DNA of 64,000 bases, taken from positions 1 through 64,000 of the forward strand of contig CAZUQP010000022.1 of the NCBI GenBank assembly GCA_964622455.1, in the 5' to 3' direction. The notes below the pieces were generated by a model. The model made no database searches. It worked only from the letters and a program-made list of their open reading frames with translations, and was not told where the DNA came from. Origin of the DNA: CAZUQP01 sp964622455. GTDB taxonomy: Bacteria > Pseudomonadota > Gammaproteobacteria > DSM-16500. Position 1 is the stretch's first letter, and each line of letters starts with the position of its first letter. Below, piece by piece: positions 17,299-25,450 of the stretch. Position numbers and translations under genes: made by a program.

Positions 17299-18336
17299 CT
17301 ACGGTACAATATCTTTACCATTGATTCTGGGGAAAAGTTGGCAGTCTCTAATATCGTTATGGTTTAATACCCATAAAATAAAGCGTTCTACACCCATGCC
17401 AAACCCGGCTGTTTTAAGGGGATATTTTTCTTTTAACTCGATATACCACTGATATTCTTTTGGCGGCACTGCATGGCGTTTTAAAGCGTTGAGTAGTTCA
17501 GGGGTATTGGTATGTCTTTCTCCTGCGCCGATGACTTCTCCGATACCAAATAATAAGTCAGCATTCATTGCTTTATTTGGTGGAGAGGTAGAGATGGCTT
17601 GGTAAAAAGGAACGGAAAGTTGGTCATAATGAGTCACCCAGATCATTCCTTGATAAATTTCGATCAGTGTTTTTTCACCTAAATGAGTGAGTGCGCGTGT
17701 GTCTGGATGTATCACTTTGTAAAAATGATCAGGCGATAAGTTGTGATGAGAAGAATATTTTTCTAATACTTTAATGGCTTCATTAAAAGTAATTTTTTGA
17801 ATATAGTTATTCTGAGCCGCTTTTTCTAAATGCGTAATGCTGCCGGCAAATTTTTTAATAGCAAATGAACAGGTTTCTAATAAACCAGCTGATAAAAACT
17901 GGATATAAGAATTGACTAACTTGATGACATTATCTAGGTTGCCGGGTATTTCTGCTTCACTATGGTAAAATTGACATAAATGTCTTTCATCCGCATTTTC
18001 CCCGCGAAAAGAAGGCATGAGATAATAACATCCTTCTTTAAAAATTCGGCATCCATATTCCAGCATAAATTGCATTGAATCAGCCAAATATGTTTTTACA
18101 CCAAAGAGCTCAATTTCTACTGGTTTAGAATCACTTCCTAATCCCATAGGGCTGGAAATTGAGCCGGTGGTGATGGGTAAGTGTAACGTCTTAATTTTAT
18201 TTTTTTCAAAAAATTTGTGACTAAGAATTGAAATTTGATCTTGAATCATGGCAACCGTTTGATACCATGGATCTTCAATTGTTTTTAAAAAATAGGGCAA
18301 TCTATCAGCCCAATCGTACTGATTTTTATGTAACAC
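17299..18336 (-). CDS. Stand-alone AsnRS/AspRS-like class II synthetase core
   Basis: 345-residue class IIb synthetase core with no N-terminal OB-fold anticodon-binding domain. Motif 2 is present (SFRGENADERHL at 109-120, then HSEAEI), with the invariant Arg at 111. Motif 3 is present too (GFGMGVERF at 311-319, Arg318), and the end DIRDCQLFPR is typical of AsnRS. YLADSMQF (83-90) corresponds to the amino-acid-binding loop of AsnRS/AspRS. Similar free-standing cores include archaeal asparagine synthetase-related proteins and AsnA, which adenylate an acid and pass it to ammonia or an amine. Start is GTG with AAGGAG eight bases before it. First gene of the operon; probably an amide-forming ligase (inference). 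Confidence 0.88.
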   Translation of the reverse strand: MLHKNQYDWADRLPYFLKTIEDPWYQTVAMIQDQISILSHKFFEKNKIKTLHLPITTGSISSPMGLGSDSKPVEIELFGVKTYLADSMQFMLEYGCRIFKEGCYYLMPSFRGENADERHLCQFYHSEAEIPGNLDNVIKLVNSYIQFLSAGLLETCSFAIKKFAGSITHLEKAAQNNYIQKITFNEAIKVLEKYSSHHNLSPDHFYKVIHPDTRALTHLGEKTLIEIYQGMIWVTHYDQLSVPFYQAISTSPPNKAMNADLLFGIGEVIGAGERHTNTPELLNALKRHAVPPKEYQWYIELKEKYPLKTAGFGMGVERFILWVLNHNDIRDCQLFPRINGKDIVP

Positions 18337-18383
18337 GTTAAAAACTCCTTATATTTTTTGGTCAGGGAAAATAGGCGTATGAC

Positions 18384-18524
18384 TTAACTGCTGATTGTTG
18401 ATGTTGTGGAGGCGAGGATATCTCTAGAATCAATGGATAATGAGGCAAGTTGAGGAAGAATATAAAAAATGGGGGAAAATAAAAATGGCGGGTATTTTAA
18501 AATAAAATTCTTCTTGAGGAACAT
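18384..18524 (-). CDS. Possible 46-codon leader or precursor peptide
   Basis: In the 5' leader of the synthetase operon an ATG opens a 46-codon frame. The peptide starts MFLKKNFILKYPPF, is hydrophobic to about residue 31 and ends in a Ser/Thr-rich tail (ASTTSTISS). It begins about 40 bases after the predicted start of transcription and ends 47 bases before the GTG of the AsnRS-like gene. There is no Shine-Dalgarno before the ATG, which argues against translation. If real it could be a substrate peptide or a regulatory leader; it may equally be chance. Confidence 0.25.
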   Translation of the reverse strand: MFLKKNFILKYPPFLFSPIFYILPQLASLSIDSRDILASTTSTISS

Positions 18525-18571
18525 GACAGAAAATTAAAATGAAGTTAGAAGGATGAGTGAATATTTTTTTG

Positions 18572-18600
18572 ATTATCCTAAAGAAAAAATTAAATTGCAA
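18572..18600 (-). promoter_or_regulatory. Predicted promoter of the synthetase/MATE operon
   Basis: Minus strand: TTGCAA (18595-18600), 17-base spacer, GATAAT (18572-18577). Transcription would start near 18565, giving a leader of about 230 bases before the first gene. The promoter stands between the tRNA-Arg(UCG) gene and the operon, so the cluster need not depend on read-through from the tRNA genes. Confidence 0.5.
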
Positions 18601-18628
18601 CTATTATTTAATAGAATTGGGCTCTTAT

Positions 18629-18705
18629 TGGCGCGCCCGGAGAGATTCGAACTCCCGACCATCTGGTTCGAAGCCAGATACTCTATCCAACTGAGCTACG
18701 GGCGC
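18629..18705 (-). tRNA. tRNA-Arg (anticodon UCG)
   Basis: 77-base cloverleaf with encoded CCA. The acceptor stem is GCGCCCG/CGGGCGC; the T-arm contains GTTCGAATC. The anticodon loop CTTCGAA has TCG at 34-36, reading CGA arginine codons. It differs from the neighbouring tRNA-Arg(ACG) at only five positions: one acceptor pair, one anticodon-stem pair and base 34, so it is a recent tandem duplicate with a changed anticodon. Confidence 0.95.
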
Positions 18706-18730
18706 ATCGTTAGCGGATGATTGTTTTAAT

Positions 18731-18807
18731 TGGCGCGCTCGGAGAGATTCGAACTCCCGACCACCTGGTTCGTAGCCAGGTACTCTATCCAACTGAGCTA
18801 CGAGCGC
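18731..18807 (-). tRNA. tRNA-Arg (anticodon ACG)
   Basis: 77-base cloverleaf with encoded CCA and acceptor stem GCGCTCG/CGAGCGC. The anticodon loop CTACGAA has ACG, normally edited to ICG by TadA to read CGU, CGC and CGA. The position after tRNA-Ser and csrA is the same as argV in E. coli. The 222 bases between it and tRNA-Ser hold no gene that I can see. Confidence 0.96.
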
Positions 18808-19029
18808 ACGTTAGAACTCAAAATAAAAACTTAAAGTAAAAAGTAAATCAGAAAACAAGAGCGGCATAGCTTATAAAAAAAAATAGAGTTAAGCAATTCT
18901 TTTCAAGTAGTTGGTCAAGGATTATTGGCGATGGGATTGGTAAAGAAAAACATGACACTTAAGAATAACAAAAGTACAGCCTTAACCGCTTCACATGAAG
19001 CACATGGGTCTACATGAATCCATCTCGTT

Positions 19030-19123
19030 TGGCGGAGAGAGAGGGATTCGAACCCTCGATGGAGGTTTAAGCCCCCATACTCCCTTAGCAGGGGAGCGCC
19101 TTCAGCCTCTCGGCCATCTCTCC
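19030..19123 (-). tRNA. tRNA-Ser (anticodon GCU)
   Basis: 94-base class II tRNA with long variable arm and encoded CCA. The acceptor stem is GGAGAGA/TCTCTCC. The anticodon stem CTCCC/GGGAG encloses loop CTGCTAA, anticodon GCT, reading AGC/AGU. It follows csrA by 18 bases, the order alaS...csrA-serV-argV known from enterobacteria. Confidence 0.96.
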
Positions 19124-19141
19124 GTATTGTTATTTTAGATT

Positions 19142-19360
19142 TTATCCTTCTTTGTCTTTTTCTTCTTTGTCATCACTGCTTGGTGCAGTTGAATTTTTCT
19201 CTTGTTGAATCCGTTGGTAGATTTCTTCACGATGAACGGAGACATTTTTGGGCGCATTAATACCAATCCGCACCTGGTTCCCTTTAATACCAAGCACAGT
19301 GACGATAACATCGTCACCTATAATGAGTGTTTCTCCCACGCGTCGCGTCAATATGAGCAT
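19142..19360 (-). CDS. csrA: Carbon storage regulator CsrA
   Basis: Dimeric RNA-binding post-transcriptional regulator that covers GGA motifs in mRNA leaders. In Legionella it represses the transmissive phase, including many effector genes. The 72-residue protein keeps the family core MLILTRRVGETLIIGD and the RNA-binding VSVHREEIYQRI with Arg44. A Ser/Asp/Glu/Lys-rich tail makes it about ten residues longer than E. coli CsrA. An AAGGAG site lies eight bases before the ATG. It lies in conserved order between lysC and tRNA-Ser. The 174-base gap upstream, to lysC, holds no gene and is where its promoter should be; I could not pick a convincing one. Confidence 0.98.
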   Translation of the reverse strand: MLILTRRVGETLIIGDDVIVTVLGIKGNQVRIGINAPKNVSVHREEIYQRIQQEKNSTAPSSDDKEEKDKEG

Positions 19361-19534
19361 TTATCCATCTCCTTTAAACTGCCTTGTTGTATAGTACTTA
19401 TATCCCTAAATATCACACGTTGTTGCAATATCTCGGTTTTAATATTTATCAAAGTCAGCAATGTTAAACAATATGCTATCTTTGTGCAAATAAGATTTAC
19501 ATCTTTTTGCAATAATTTATTGATGAAAAGCCGT

Positions 19535-20776
19535 TTATGTTTCCATATGAGCAGGGGTTGCAAGCTTATCCAGCGCAAAGGCTTCATGCACCACTTTGAC
19601 CCCTTCCTCCAGCATTTTTTCATCGATCACAACAGAAATTTTGATTTCGGAGGTGGTAATCATCTGAATATTAATGCCTTTACTGCCCAGCGCATTAAAC
19701 ATGGTGCTGGCAACACCCGCATGAGAGCGCATGCCAATTCCTACCAAAGAAAGTTTAGCAACCGCTGGATTGCTTTTTACAGCAGTGGCATTCAACTCTT
19801 TCGCAAGCGATTCGATGATGTGTAAGGTCTTTTGATGGTCTTTACGGCGCACTGTAAAGGTAAAGTCAGTGGTTGCCTTGTCACTCGCATTTTGGGCAAT
19901 CATATCGATTTCAATGTTGGCTTGGCTGATTTTACTTAAAATTTTTCCTTCAACACCTGCTTGATTAGGGACACCAGCAAGCGATAAAAGGGCTTCTTCA
20001 CGGCTGAAAGCAATGCCTGATACTAAACGTTTTTGCATAATCTTATCCTCCAGTGTGACTAAAGTGCCTGGCCCATCAGTAAACGTTGAAAGTACACGAA
20101 TCGGAATTTGATGTTTACTGGCCAATTCAACGGAGCGCATTTGTAATACTTTGGCGCCCAAACTCGCCATTTCAAGCATTTCTTCAAAGCTGATATGCGA
20201 AAGCAAGGAAGCTTCAGGCAATAGATGCGGATCAGTAGTATAGACACCAGCCACATCCGTATAAATTTGGCATTCATCCGCTTTTAAAGCAGCAGCTAAT
20301 GCAACTGCAGTCGTATCAGAGCCGCCGCGGCCTAAGGTTGTGATATCTCCTCGCATATTAACGCCTTGAAAGCCTGCAATTACCACAATATGGCCTTTTG
20401 CCAAATCCTCTCGGATGGCCTCTGTCTTGACATCTAAAATACGTGCTTTTGCATGCGCATCGTCGGTTTTTATCCCGACTTGTAAACTCGTATAAGAGCG
20501 GGCAGGACATTGCTTGGCATTTAACGCCATGGCAAGAAGAGCGGTTGAGACTTGTTCGCCTGTTGCGACTAGCGCATCGTATTCCCGTAGATTAGGCTCA
20601 GGCGTCAAACTTTCTGCTAATTGGATGAGACGGTCTGTTTCACCCTGCATAGCAGAAACCACCACCACTACATAATGGCCAAGTTGTTTGGTGCTGATAA
20701 TCTTAGAAGCGACGTGGTGAATACGATCAAGGGTGCCGACAGAACTACCGCCATATTTTTGTACGATGAGCGCCAT
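19535..20776 (-). CDS. lysC: Aspartate kinase
   Basis: Phosphorylates aspartate, the first step to lysine, threonine, methionine and diaminopimelate. Monofunctional, 413 residues. The N-terminal kinase domain has KYGGSSVG (7-14), TTLGRGGSDTTAVALAAAL near 150-168 and DVAGVYTTDP. Two C-terminal ACT domains for allosteric control follow from about 265 (SLAGVPNQAGVEGKIL, LSLVGIGMRSHAGVAS). Its place between alaS and csrA is the same as in Pseudomonas. Length and all motifs are normal. Confidence 0.97.
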   Translation of the reverse strand: MALIVQKYGGSSVGTLDRIHHVASKIISTKQLGHYVVVVVSAMQGETDRLIQLAESLTPEPNLREYDALVATGEQVSTALLAMALNAKQCPARSYTSLQVGIKTDDAHAKARILDVKTEAIREDLAKGHIVVIAGFQGVNMRGDITTLGRGGSDTTAVALAAALKADECQIYTDVAGVYTTDPHLLPEASLLSHISFEEMLEMASLGAKVLQMRSVELASKHQIPIRVLSTFTDGPGTLVTLEDKIMQKRLVSGIAFSREEALLSLAGVPNQAGVEGKILSKISQANIEIDMIAQNASDKATTDFTFTVRRKDHQKTLHIIESLAKELNATAVKSNPAVAKLSLVGIGMRSHAGVASTMFNALGSKGINIQMITTSEIKISVVIDEKMLEEGVKVVHEAFALDKLATPAHMET

Positions 20777-20848
20777 TACTATTTTTTTCCTAAAAAACGC
20801 TTATTTTATATGATCCTGTTCTGCCAAGCTATAGATTCTCGCTTAAAA

Positions 20849-23440
20849 TTAAGTATTTTTAAGGATTTTTTCTTTTACCCATGCTTCAACTAACTGAAGT
20901 GCTTTTTCAATGTTTTCAGGTTTATTTCCCCCAGCTTCTGCTAAATCAGGCCGTCCGCCGCCTTTGCCGCCAATCTGGGTTGCAATCATGCTAACAAGCT
21001 CACCCGCTTTCATATGGTTCGTATGATCTTTTGTGATTCCAGCGACTACACTGACTTTACCTTTGTCAATAGCGGCAAGCACAATGACTGCACTGCCTAA
21101 TTTATTTTTTAATTGATCGACAGTACTGCGCAGTGATTTTGTGTCAACGTGATTAAGTACAGCGGTTAACACCTGTATGCCATCTATATTTTTAGCGTGC
21201 GATGCTAAATCTTGACCCATGTTGTTTGCCAATTTATCTTTAAGCTGCGCCAATTGCTTTTCTAACTGACGTGTCTTTTCATCTGCTTGCTGCCATTTTT
21301 TTTGATAATCTAGCGTGCGGTTTTCAAGCCATTCTAAAGCACCTTCGCCTGTCACTGCTTCAATGCGGCGAATACCGGCGGAAACGCCTGATTCAGAGAC
21401 GATTTTAAAAATACCTATTTCGCCGGTATGATGTGCGTGTGTGCCGCCGCAGAGTTCAACGGATTCGCCAAATTTAACGACCCGCACTTTATCACCGTAT
21501 TTTTCTTCAAAGAGACCCAATGCGCCGCTTTGAATCGCTTCTTTCGGGTTTGTGATGCGTACAACGCTCGCATGATCTGCGCGAATTTCTGCATTGACTT
21601 CTTTTTCGATTTTTTTGATTTCATCAGAAGTTAAGGGAGATGAATGCGAAAAATCAAAACGTAAACGTTCTGGTTCAACCAGAGAACCTTTTTGAATAAC
21701 ATGTGTGCCTAATATTTTACGCAGCACCATATGTAATAAATGAGTTGCAGTATGATTTAAGACCGTCGCAGCACGCCGTTTAGCATCAACGATAGGTAAA
21801 ATTTGATCGCCTATTGCAAGCTCGCCTTTTTTTAAAATACCAAGATGCAGATAAGTTTGTCCTTGTTTTTGCGTATCGTTGACTTCAAATACACTATCAG
21901 AGGTTTGCAATAGACCCTGATCACCTACTTGGCCGCCCGATTCTGCATAAAAAGATGTTTGATCTAAAATGACAGAACCTTTTTCACCCGCTTTTAATAT
22001 CTCCACTGTTTTTCCATCACGATATAAGGCGATTACTTGACTTTTTTCGAGTATTTTTTCAGCTAACAAATTTTTATAGCCAATAAATTCTGTTGCAGGG
22101 TGATCAGCTGAAACTGTTTGATAATCGGCATCAAATTTACTGGCATCACGCGAGCGTTCCCGCTGTTTTGTCATTTCTGTTTCAAAACCTTCAAGATCAA
22201 TGTGTAAATTGCGTTCACGCGCCATGTCTCTCGTTAAATCAAGAGGAAAACCATAAGTATCATATAACTTAAATACCGTACTACCCGGAATGAGGGTGCC
22301 CGCTAATTCAGAGACAACTTCTTCAAATAACTTTAATCCTTGTGAGAGTGTCACGCTAAATTGCTCTTCTTCTTGCTTTAATATTTTTTCAACGTGTAAT
22401 TGTGCTTTTTGTAATTCAGGATAAGCATCGCCCATTTCAGCAACTAACGGTTTTACCAATTTAAAAAAGAATGGTTTGCTCAGTCCTAATTTGTGGCCAT
22501 GACGTAATGCACGGCGGATAATACGGCGTAAGACATAACCACGCCCTTCATTGGAGGGTGCAACACCGTCAGTCATTAAAAAAGCGCAAGAACGAATATG
22601 ATCAGCAATCACGCGCAAAGAAGTATGAGTCAAATCTTTCGTGTGAGTTAATTTCGCAATACATTTAATTAATCCTTGGAATAAATCAGTATCATAATTA
22701 TTATGAACGCCTTGCATCACAGCGGTAATGCGTTCAAGTCCCATGCCGGTATCAACAGAGGGTTTTGGAAGTTTAGTGAGGGAACCATCCGATGTGCGGT
22801 CATATTGCATGAAAACTAAATTCCAAATTTCAACATAGCGATCGCCGTCTTCATCGTGGCTCCCGGGCGGTCCGCCAACGATATCAGGGCCATGATCATA
22901 AAAAATTTCGGTGCATGAGCCGCAAGGGCCTGTAGGGCCCATTGACCAGAAATTACTGTGTTCACCACAACGTGTAAAGCGTGCGGGATCGATTTTTATT
23001 TCGTTTAACCAAATATCCGCTGCCTCATCATCTTCTTCATACACAGTGACCCACAGTTTTTTGGGAGATAATTTTAAAACGCGGGTCAAAAATTCCCACG
23101 CAAAACGGATAGCGTCTTGTTTGAAATAATCACCAAAACTAAAATTGCCGAGCATTTCAAAAAAAGTGTGATGGCGTGCAGTATAACCCACATTTTCAAG
23201 ATCGTTATGTTTACCGCCTGCGCGTACACACCGTTGTGAGGATGCCGCACGTTGATAAGGGCGTTTTTCATTTCCTAAAAAAACATCTTTAAATTGCACC
23301 ATGCCCGCGTTGGTAAACAATAATGTAGGATCATTACTTGGAACCAGTGAACTACTTTTGACTATTTCATGATGTTGTTCACGAAAATATTCTAAAAATA
23401 AATGCCTGATTTGGTTAGCGCTTAATTTTTTAGTTGTCAT
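20849..23440 (-). CDS. alaS: Alanyl-tRNA synthetase
   Basis: Class II synthetase that charges tRNA-Ala, 863 residues, normal length. The catalytic core lies at the N-terminus (RHLFLEYFREQHHEIV, TNAGMVQFKDVFLG, GRGYVLRRIIRRALRHG). The editing domain has the metal ligands HTATHLLH and CGGTHAHHTG. The C-Ala oligomerisation domain is at the end (GGKGGGRPDLAEAGG). The start overlaps the end of recX by 11 bases. It belongs to the conserved block recA-recX-alaS-lysC-csrA. Confidence 0.98.
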   Translation of the reverse strand: MTTKKLSANQIRHLFLEYFREQHHEIVKSSSLVPSNDPTLLFTNAGMVQFKDVFLGNEKRPYQRAASSQRCVRAGGKHNDLENVGYTARHHTFFEMLGNFSFGDYFKQDAIRFAWEFLTRVLKLSPKKLWVTVYEEDDEAADIWLNEIKIDPARFTRCGEHSNFWSMGPTGPCGSCTEIFYDHGPDIVGGPPGSHDEDGDRYVEIWNLVFMQYDRTSDGSLTKLPKPSVDTGMGLERITAVMQGVHNNYDTDLFQGLIKCIAKLTHTKDLTHTSLRVIADHIRSCAFLMTDGVAPSNEGRGYVLRRIIRRALRHGHKLGLSKPFFFKLVKPLVAEMGDAYPELQKAQLHVEKILKQEEEQFSVTLSQGLKLFEEVVSELAGTLIPGSTVFKLYDTYGFPLDLTRDMARERNLHIDLEGFETEMTKQRERSRDASKFDADYQTVSADHPATEFIGYKNLLAEKILEKSQVIALYRDGKTVEILKAGEKGSVILDQTSFYAESGGQVGDQGLLQTSDSVFEVNDTQKQGQTYLHLGILKKGELAIGDQILPIVDAKRRAATVLNHTATHLLHMVLRKILGTHVIQKGSLVEPERLRFDFSHSSPLTSDEIKKIEKEVNAEIRADHASVVRITNPKEAIQSGALGLFEEKYGDKVRVVKFGESVELCGGTHAHHTGEIGIFKIVSESGVSAGIRRIEAVTGEGALEWLENRTLDYQKKWQQADEKTRQLEKQLAQLKDKLANNMGQDLASHAKNIDGIQVLTAVLNHVDTKSLRSTVDQLKNKLGSAVIVLAAIDKGKVSVVAGITKDHTNHMKAGELVSMIATQIGGKGGGRPDLAEAGGNKPENIEKALQLVEAWVKEKILKNT

Positions 23441-23855
23441 GGTGATCTTCGCTATTTAAAATGCTTTTAATTTGTTCGCTTGTAAAACCTCTTTGCTGCA
23501 AAAAGCGCATGTGCTTTGCAGAAGATTTTGGATCGTTCGGCATACTATTTTTAAAGCGTTTTTGCCATATAGCAAGTATTTGAGTAAACCATGCATTATC
23601 GGCGATCTTAAGATGATGATCAATGAGTTCTTCAGAAAGGCCGCGCTGTATCAATTCTACTTTAATCCTGAGGGGCCCAAATCCTTTGGTGCGACGGGAA
23701 TAAATATAGTGTTCAATGAAGCGGTCATGGTTGATTAATTTTTCTTGCACCAATTTTTCGATCATCAAGTGAATATCAGGTTCACTAAATCCTTTCAGCA
23801 ACAATTTACGCCATAACTCTTTTTCAGAATGTTCACGGCGTGCGAGCAAATCCAA
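23430..23855 (-). CDS. recX: Regulatory protein RecX
   Basis: Small helical-repeat protein that caps and inhibits RecA filaments. From TTG at 23855 it has 141 residues and three RecX repeats: REHSEKELWRKLLLKG, KGFGPLRIKVELIQRG and a C-terminal third. The frame is open upstream to a TGA inside the end of recA, and the extra codons (KNIRRAA...) resemble the family's first helix. No ATG, GTG or TTG exists there. A CTG at 23886-23888, overlapping the recA stop, has GAGGAAG seven bases before it. The true start may therefore be non-canonical. The downstream end overlaps alaS. Confidence 0.9.
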   Translation of the reverse strand: MDLLARREHSEKELWRKLLLKGFSEPDIHLMIEKLVQEKLINHDRFIEHYIYSRRTKGFGPLRIKVELIQRGLSEELIDHHLKIADNAWFTQILAIWQKRFKNSMPNDPKSSAKHMRFLQQRGFTSEQIKSILNSEDHHDN

Positions 23856-23884
23856 TGCAGCACGCCGAATATTTTTTACGTTAC

Positions 23885-24928
23885 TCAGGCGGTTGCTTCC
23901 TCAACTTCATTTTCATTCGTTTCAGCAGTTGATTTGACACTGTGCAAGAGCTTTTCCCGAATTTGTTTTTCAATCTCTTCGGCAATTTCTTTATGTTCTT
24001 TTAAGAAAATACGGGCGTTATCTTTACCTTGGCCAATGCGTTGGTTTTTATAACTAAACCAAGCACCTGCTTTGTCGACTAAGTTATGGAGCACGCCAAG
24101 TTCAATAATTTCTCCTTCACGCGAAATACCTTCGTTATAAAGAATATCAAATTCAGCTTGTCTGAAGGGCGGGGCCACTTTGTTTTTCACGACTTTGACA
24201 CGGGTTTCGCTGCCTACCACTTCATCGCCGTTTTTAACGCTGCCTGTGCGGCGGATATCTAAGCGTACGGATGCATAAAATTTCAGTGCATTACCGCCCG
24301 TCGTTGTTTCGGGGTTACCAAACATGACGCCGATTTTCATGCGGATTTGATTAATGAAAATGACTAATGTATTCGAACGTTTAATGTTAGCTGTCAATTT
24401 TCGTAAAGCTTGTGACATCAAGCGTGCTTGCAAGCCCATGTGTGAATCACCCATTTCGCCTTCAATTTCAGCTTTGGGGGTGAGTGCTGCGACAGAATCA
24501 ACAACGACGATATCAACAGCGCTTGAGCGCACCAGCATATCAGTAATTTCCAGTGCTTGTTCGCCGGTATCAGGCTGCGATATCAAAAGTTCATCGACAT
24601 TAACGCCTAAGCGTTTGGCATAGGCGGGATCGAGTGCATGTTCTGCATCGACAAATGCAGCTGTGCCGCCTTGTCGTTGGCAGGCTGCGATGACTTGAAG
24701 GGTCAAAGTAGTTTTACCGGATGATTCTGGACCATAAATTTCAACGACGCGGCCGCGCGGTAAACCACCGACGCCCAGTGCAATATCAAGAGCGAGTGAG
24801 CCGGTTGAAATGACCTCGATATCACGTGTGCTGCTTGCGTCTCCGAGGCGCATGACAGAACCTTTGCCAAATTGGCGTTCAATTTGACTTAAGGCTGCAC
24901 CTAATGCTTTTTTCTTATTCTCTTCCAT
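23885..24928 (-). CDS. recA: Recombinase RecA
   Basis: DNA-dependent ATPase that performs strand exchange and homologous recombination. 347 residues with Walker A GPESSGKTT (about 66-74), the VVVDSVAALTPKAEIEGEMG region, loop L2 around NQIRMKIGVMFGNPETTTGG, and the acidic C-terminal tail. It lies 36 bases after pncC and 29 bases before the TTG of recX. I see no CTGT-N8-ACAG LexA box upstream of either recA or pncC, unlike most gammaproteobacteria but in line with Legionella, which has no LexA. Confidence 0.99.
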   Translation of the reverse strand: MEENKKKALGAALSQIERQFGKGSVMRLGDASSTRDIEVISTGSLALDIALGVGGLPRGRVVEIYGPESSGKTTLTLQVIAACQRQGGTAAFVDAEHALDPAYAKRLGVNVDELLISQPDTGEQALEITDMLVRSSAVDIVVVDSVAALTPKAEIEGEMGDSHMGLQARLMSQALRKLTANIKRSNTLVIFINQIRMKIGVMFGNPETTTGGNALKFYASVRLDIRRTGSVKNGDEVVGSETRVKVVKNKVAPPFRQAEFDILYNEGISREGEIIELGVLHNLVDKAGAWFSYKNQRIGQGKDNARIFLKEHKEIAEEIEKQIREKLLHSVKSTAETNENEVEEATA

Positions 24929-24964
24929 TGTGGCGTCCTTTTGCTAAGTTAATAGGGGTGTGCT

Positions 24965-25450
24965 TTATGCAATAAATTGTAACAACTTTTCGAGGGCAAT
25001 TTGAATCGATTGTTCGCGAATCTTTTCACGATTACCGGATAAAACATGCACACTGGTTTTGGTTTTCGCATGATTTCCTGCTAAGCCAAACCAAACAGTG
25101 CCGACAGGTTTCTCTACTGTTCCACCGGAAGGCCCCGCGATGCCCGTGATGGCAATACTAACATCTCCTTTGCTGTGACGTAACGCACCTTCTGCCATTT
25201 CACGCGCGGTTTCTTCGCTCACCGCCCCATATTGACGTAAAGTCGCTGCTTTTACGCCCAATAATTCTTCTTTCGCTAAATTGCTATAGGTGACAAACCC
25301 GCGTTCAAACCAATCAGAACTGCCGGCAACATGAGTGACAAAATAGGCAAGCCCGCCACCTGTACAAGATTCAGCGGTGACTAATTTCCATTGGCGTTTT
25401 TTTAATTGAGCGCCGAGTGCAGATGAGAGTTTCTGAATGGTGTGCGACAT
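24965..25450 (-). CDS. pncC: Nicotinamide-nucleotide amidohydrolase PncC (CinA C-terminal domain)
   Basis: Deamidates nicotinamide mononucleotide to nicotinate mononucleotide in pyridine-nucleotide salvage. 161 residues from the ATG at 25450; an in-frame TTG at 25477 is less likely. The CinA C-terminal fold is clear: KLVTAESCTGGGLAYFVT with the catalytic Ser, YSNLAKEELLGV, AREMAEGAL and ITGIAGPSGG. It is the single-domain form, as E. coli YgaD. The order pncC-recA, with mutS divergent, is common in gammaproteobacteria. Confidence 0.95.
   Translation of the reverse strand: MSHTIQKLSSALGAQLKKRQWKLVTAESCTGGGLAYFVTHVAGSSDWFERGFVTYSNLAKEELLGVKAATLRQYGAVSEETAREMAEGALRHSKGDVSIAITGIAGPSGGTVEKPVGTVWFGLAGNHAKTKTSVHVLSGNREKIREQSIQIALEKLLQFIA

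Noticed and set aside
18808..19029. Possible small RNA between tRNA-Arg and tRNA-Ser
   Set aside because: Only a short GCTTC/GAAGC stem is visible and no clear promoter or terminator; not enough to call an RNA gene.
19202..19825. 207-codon plus-strand open frame opposite csrA and lysC
   Set aside because: It lies antisense to two certain genes, has no recognisable domain or ribosome site, and its composition follows from the opposite strand.
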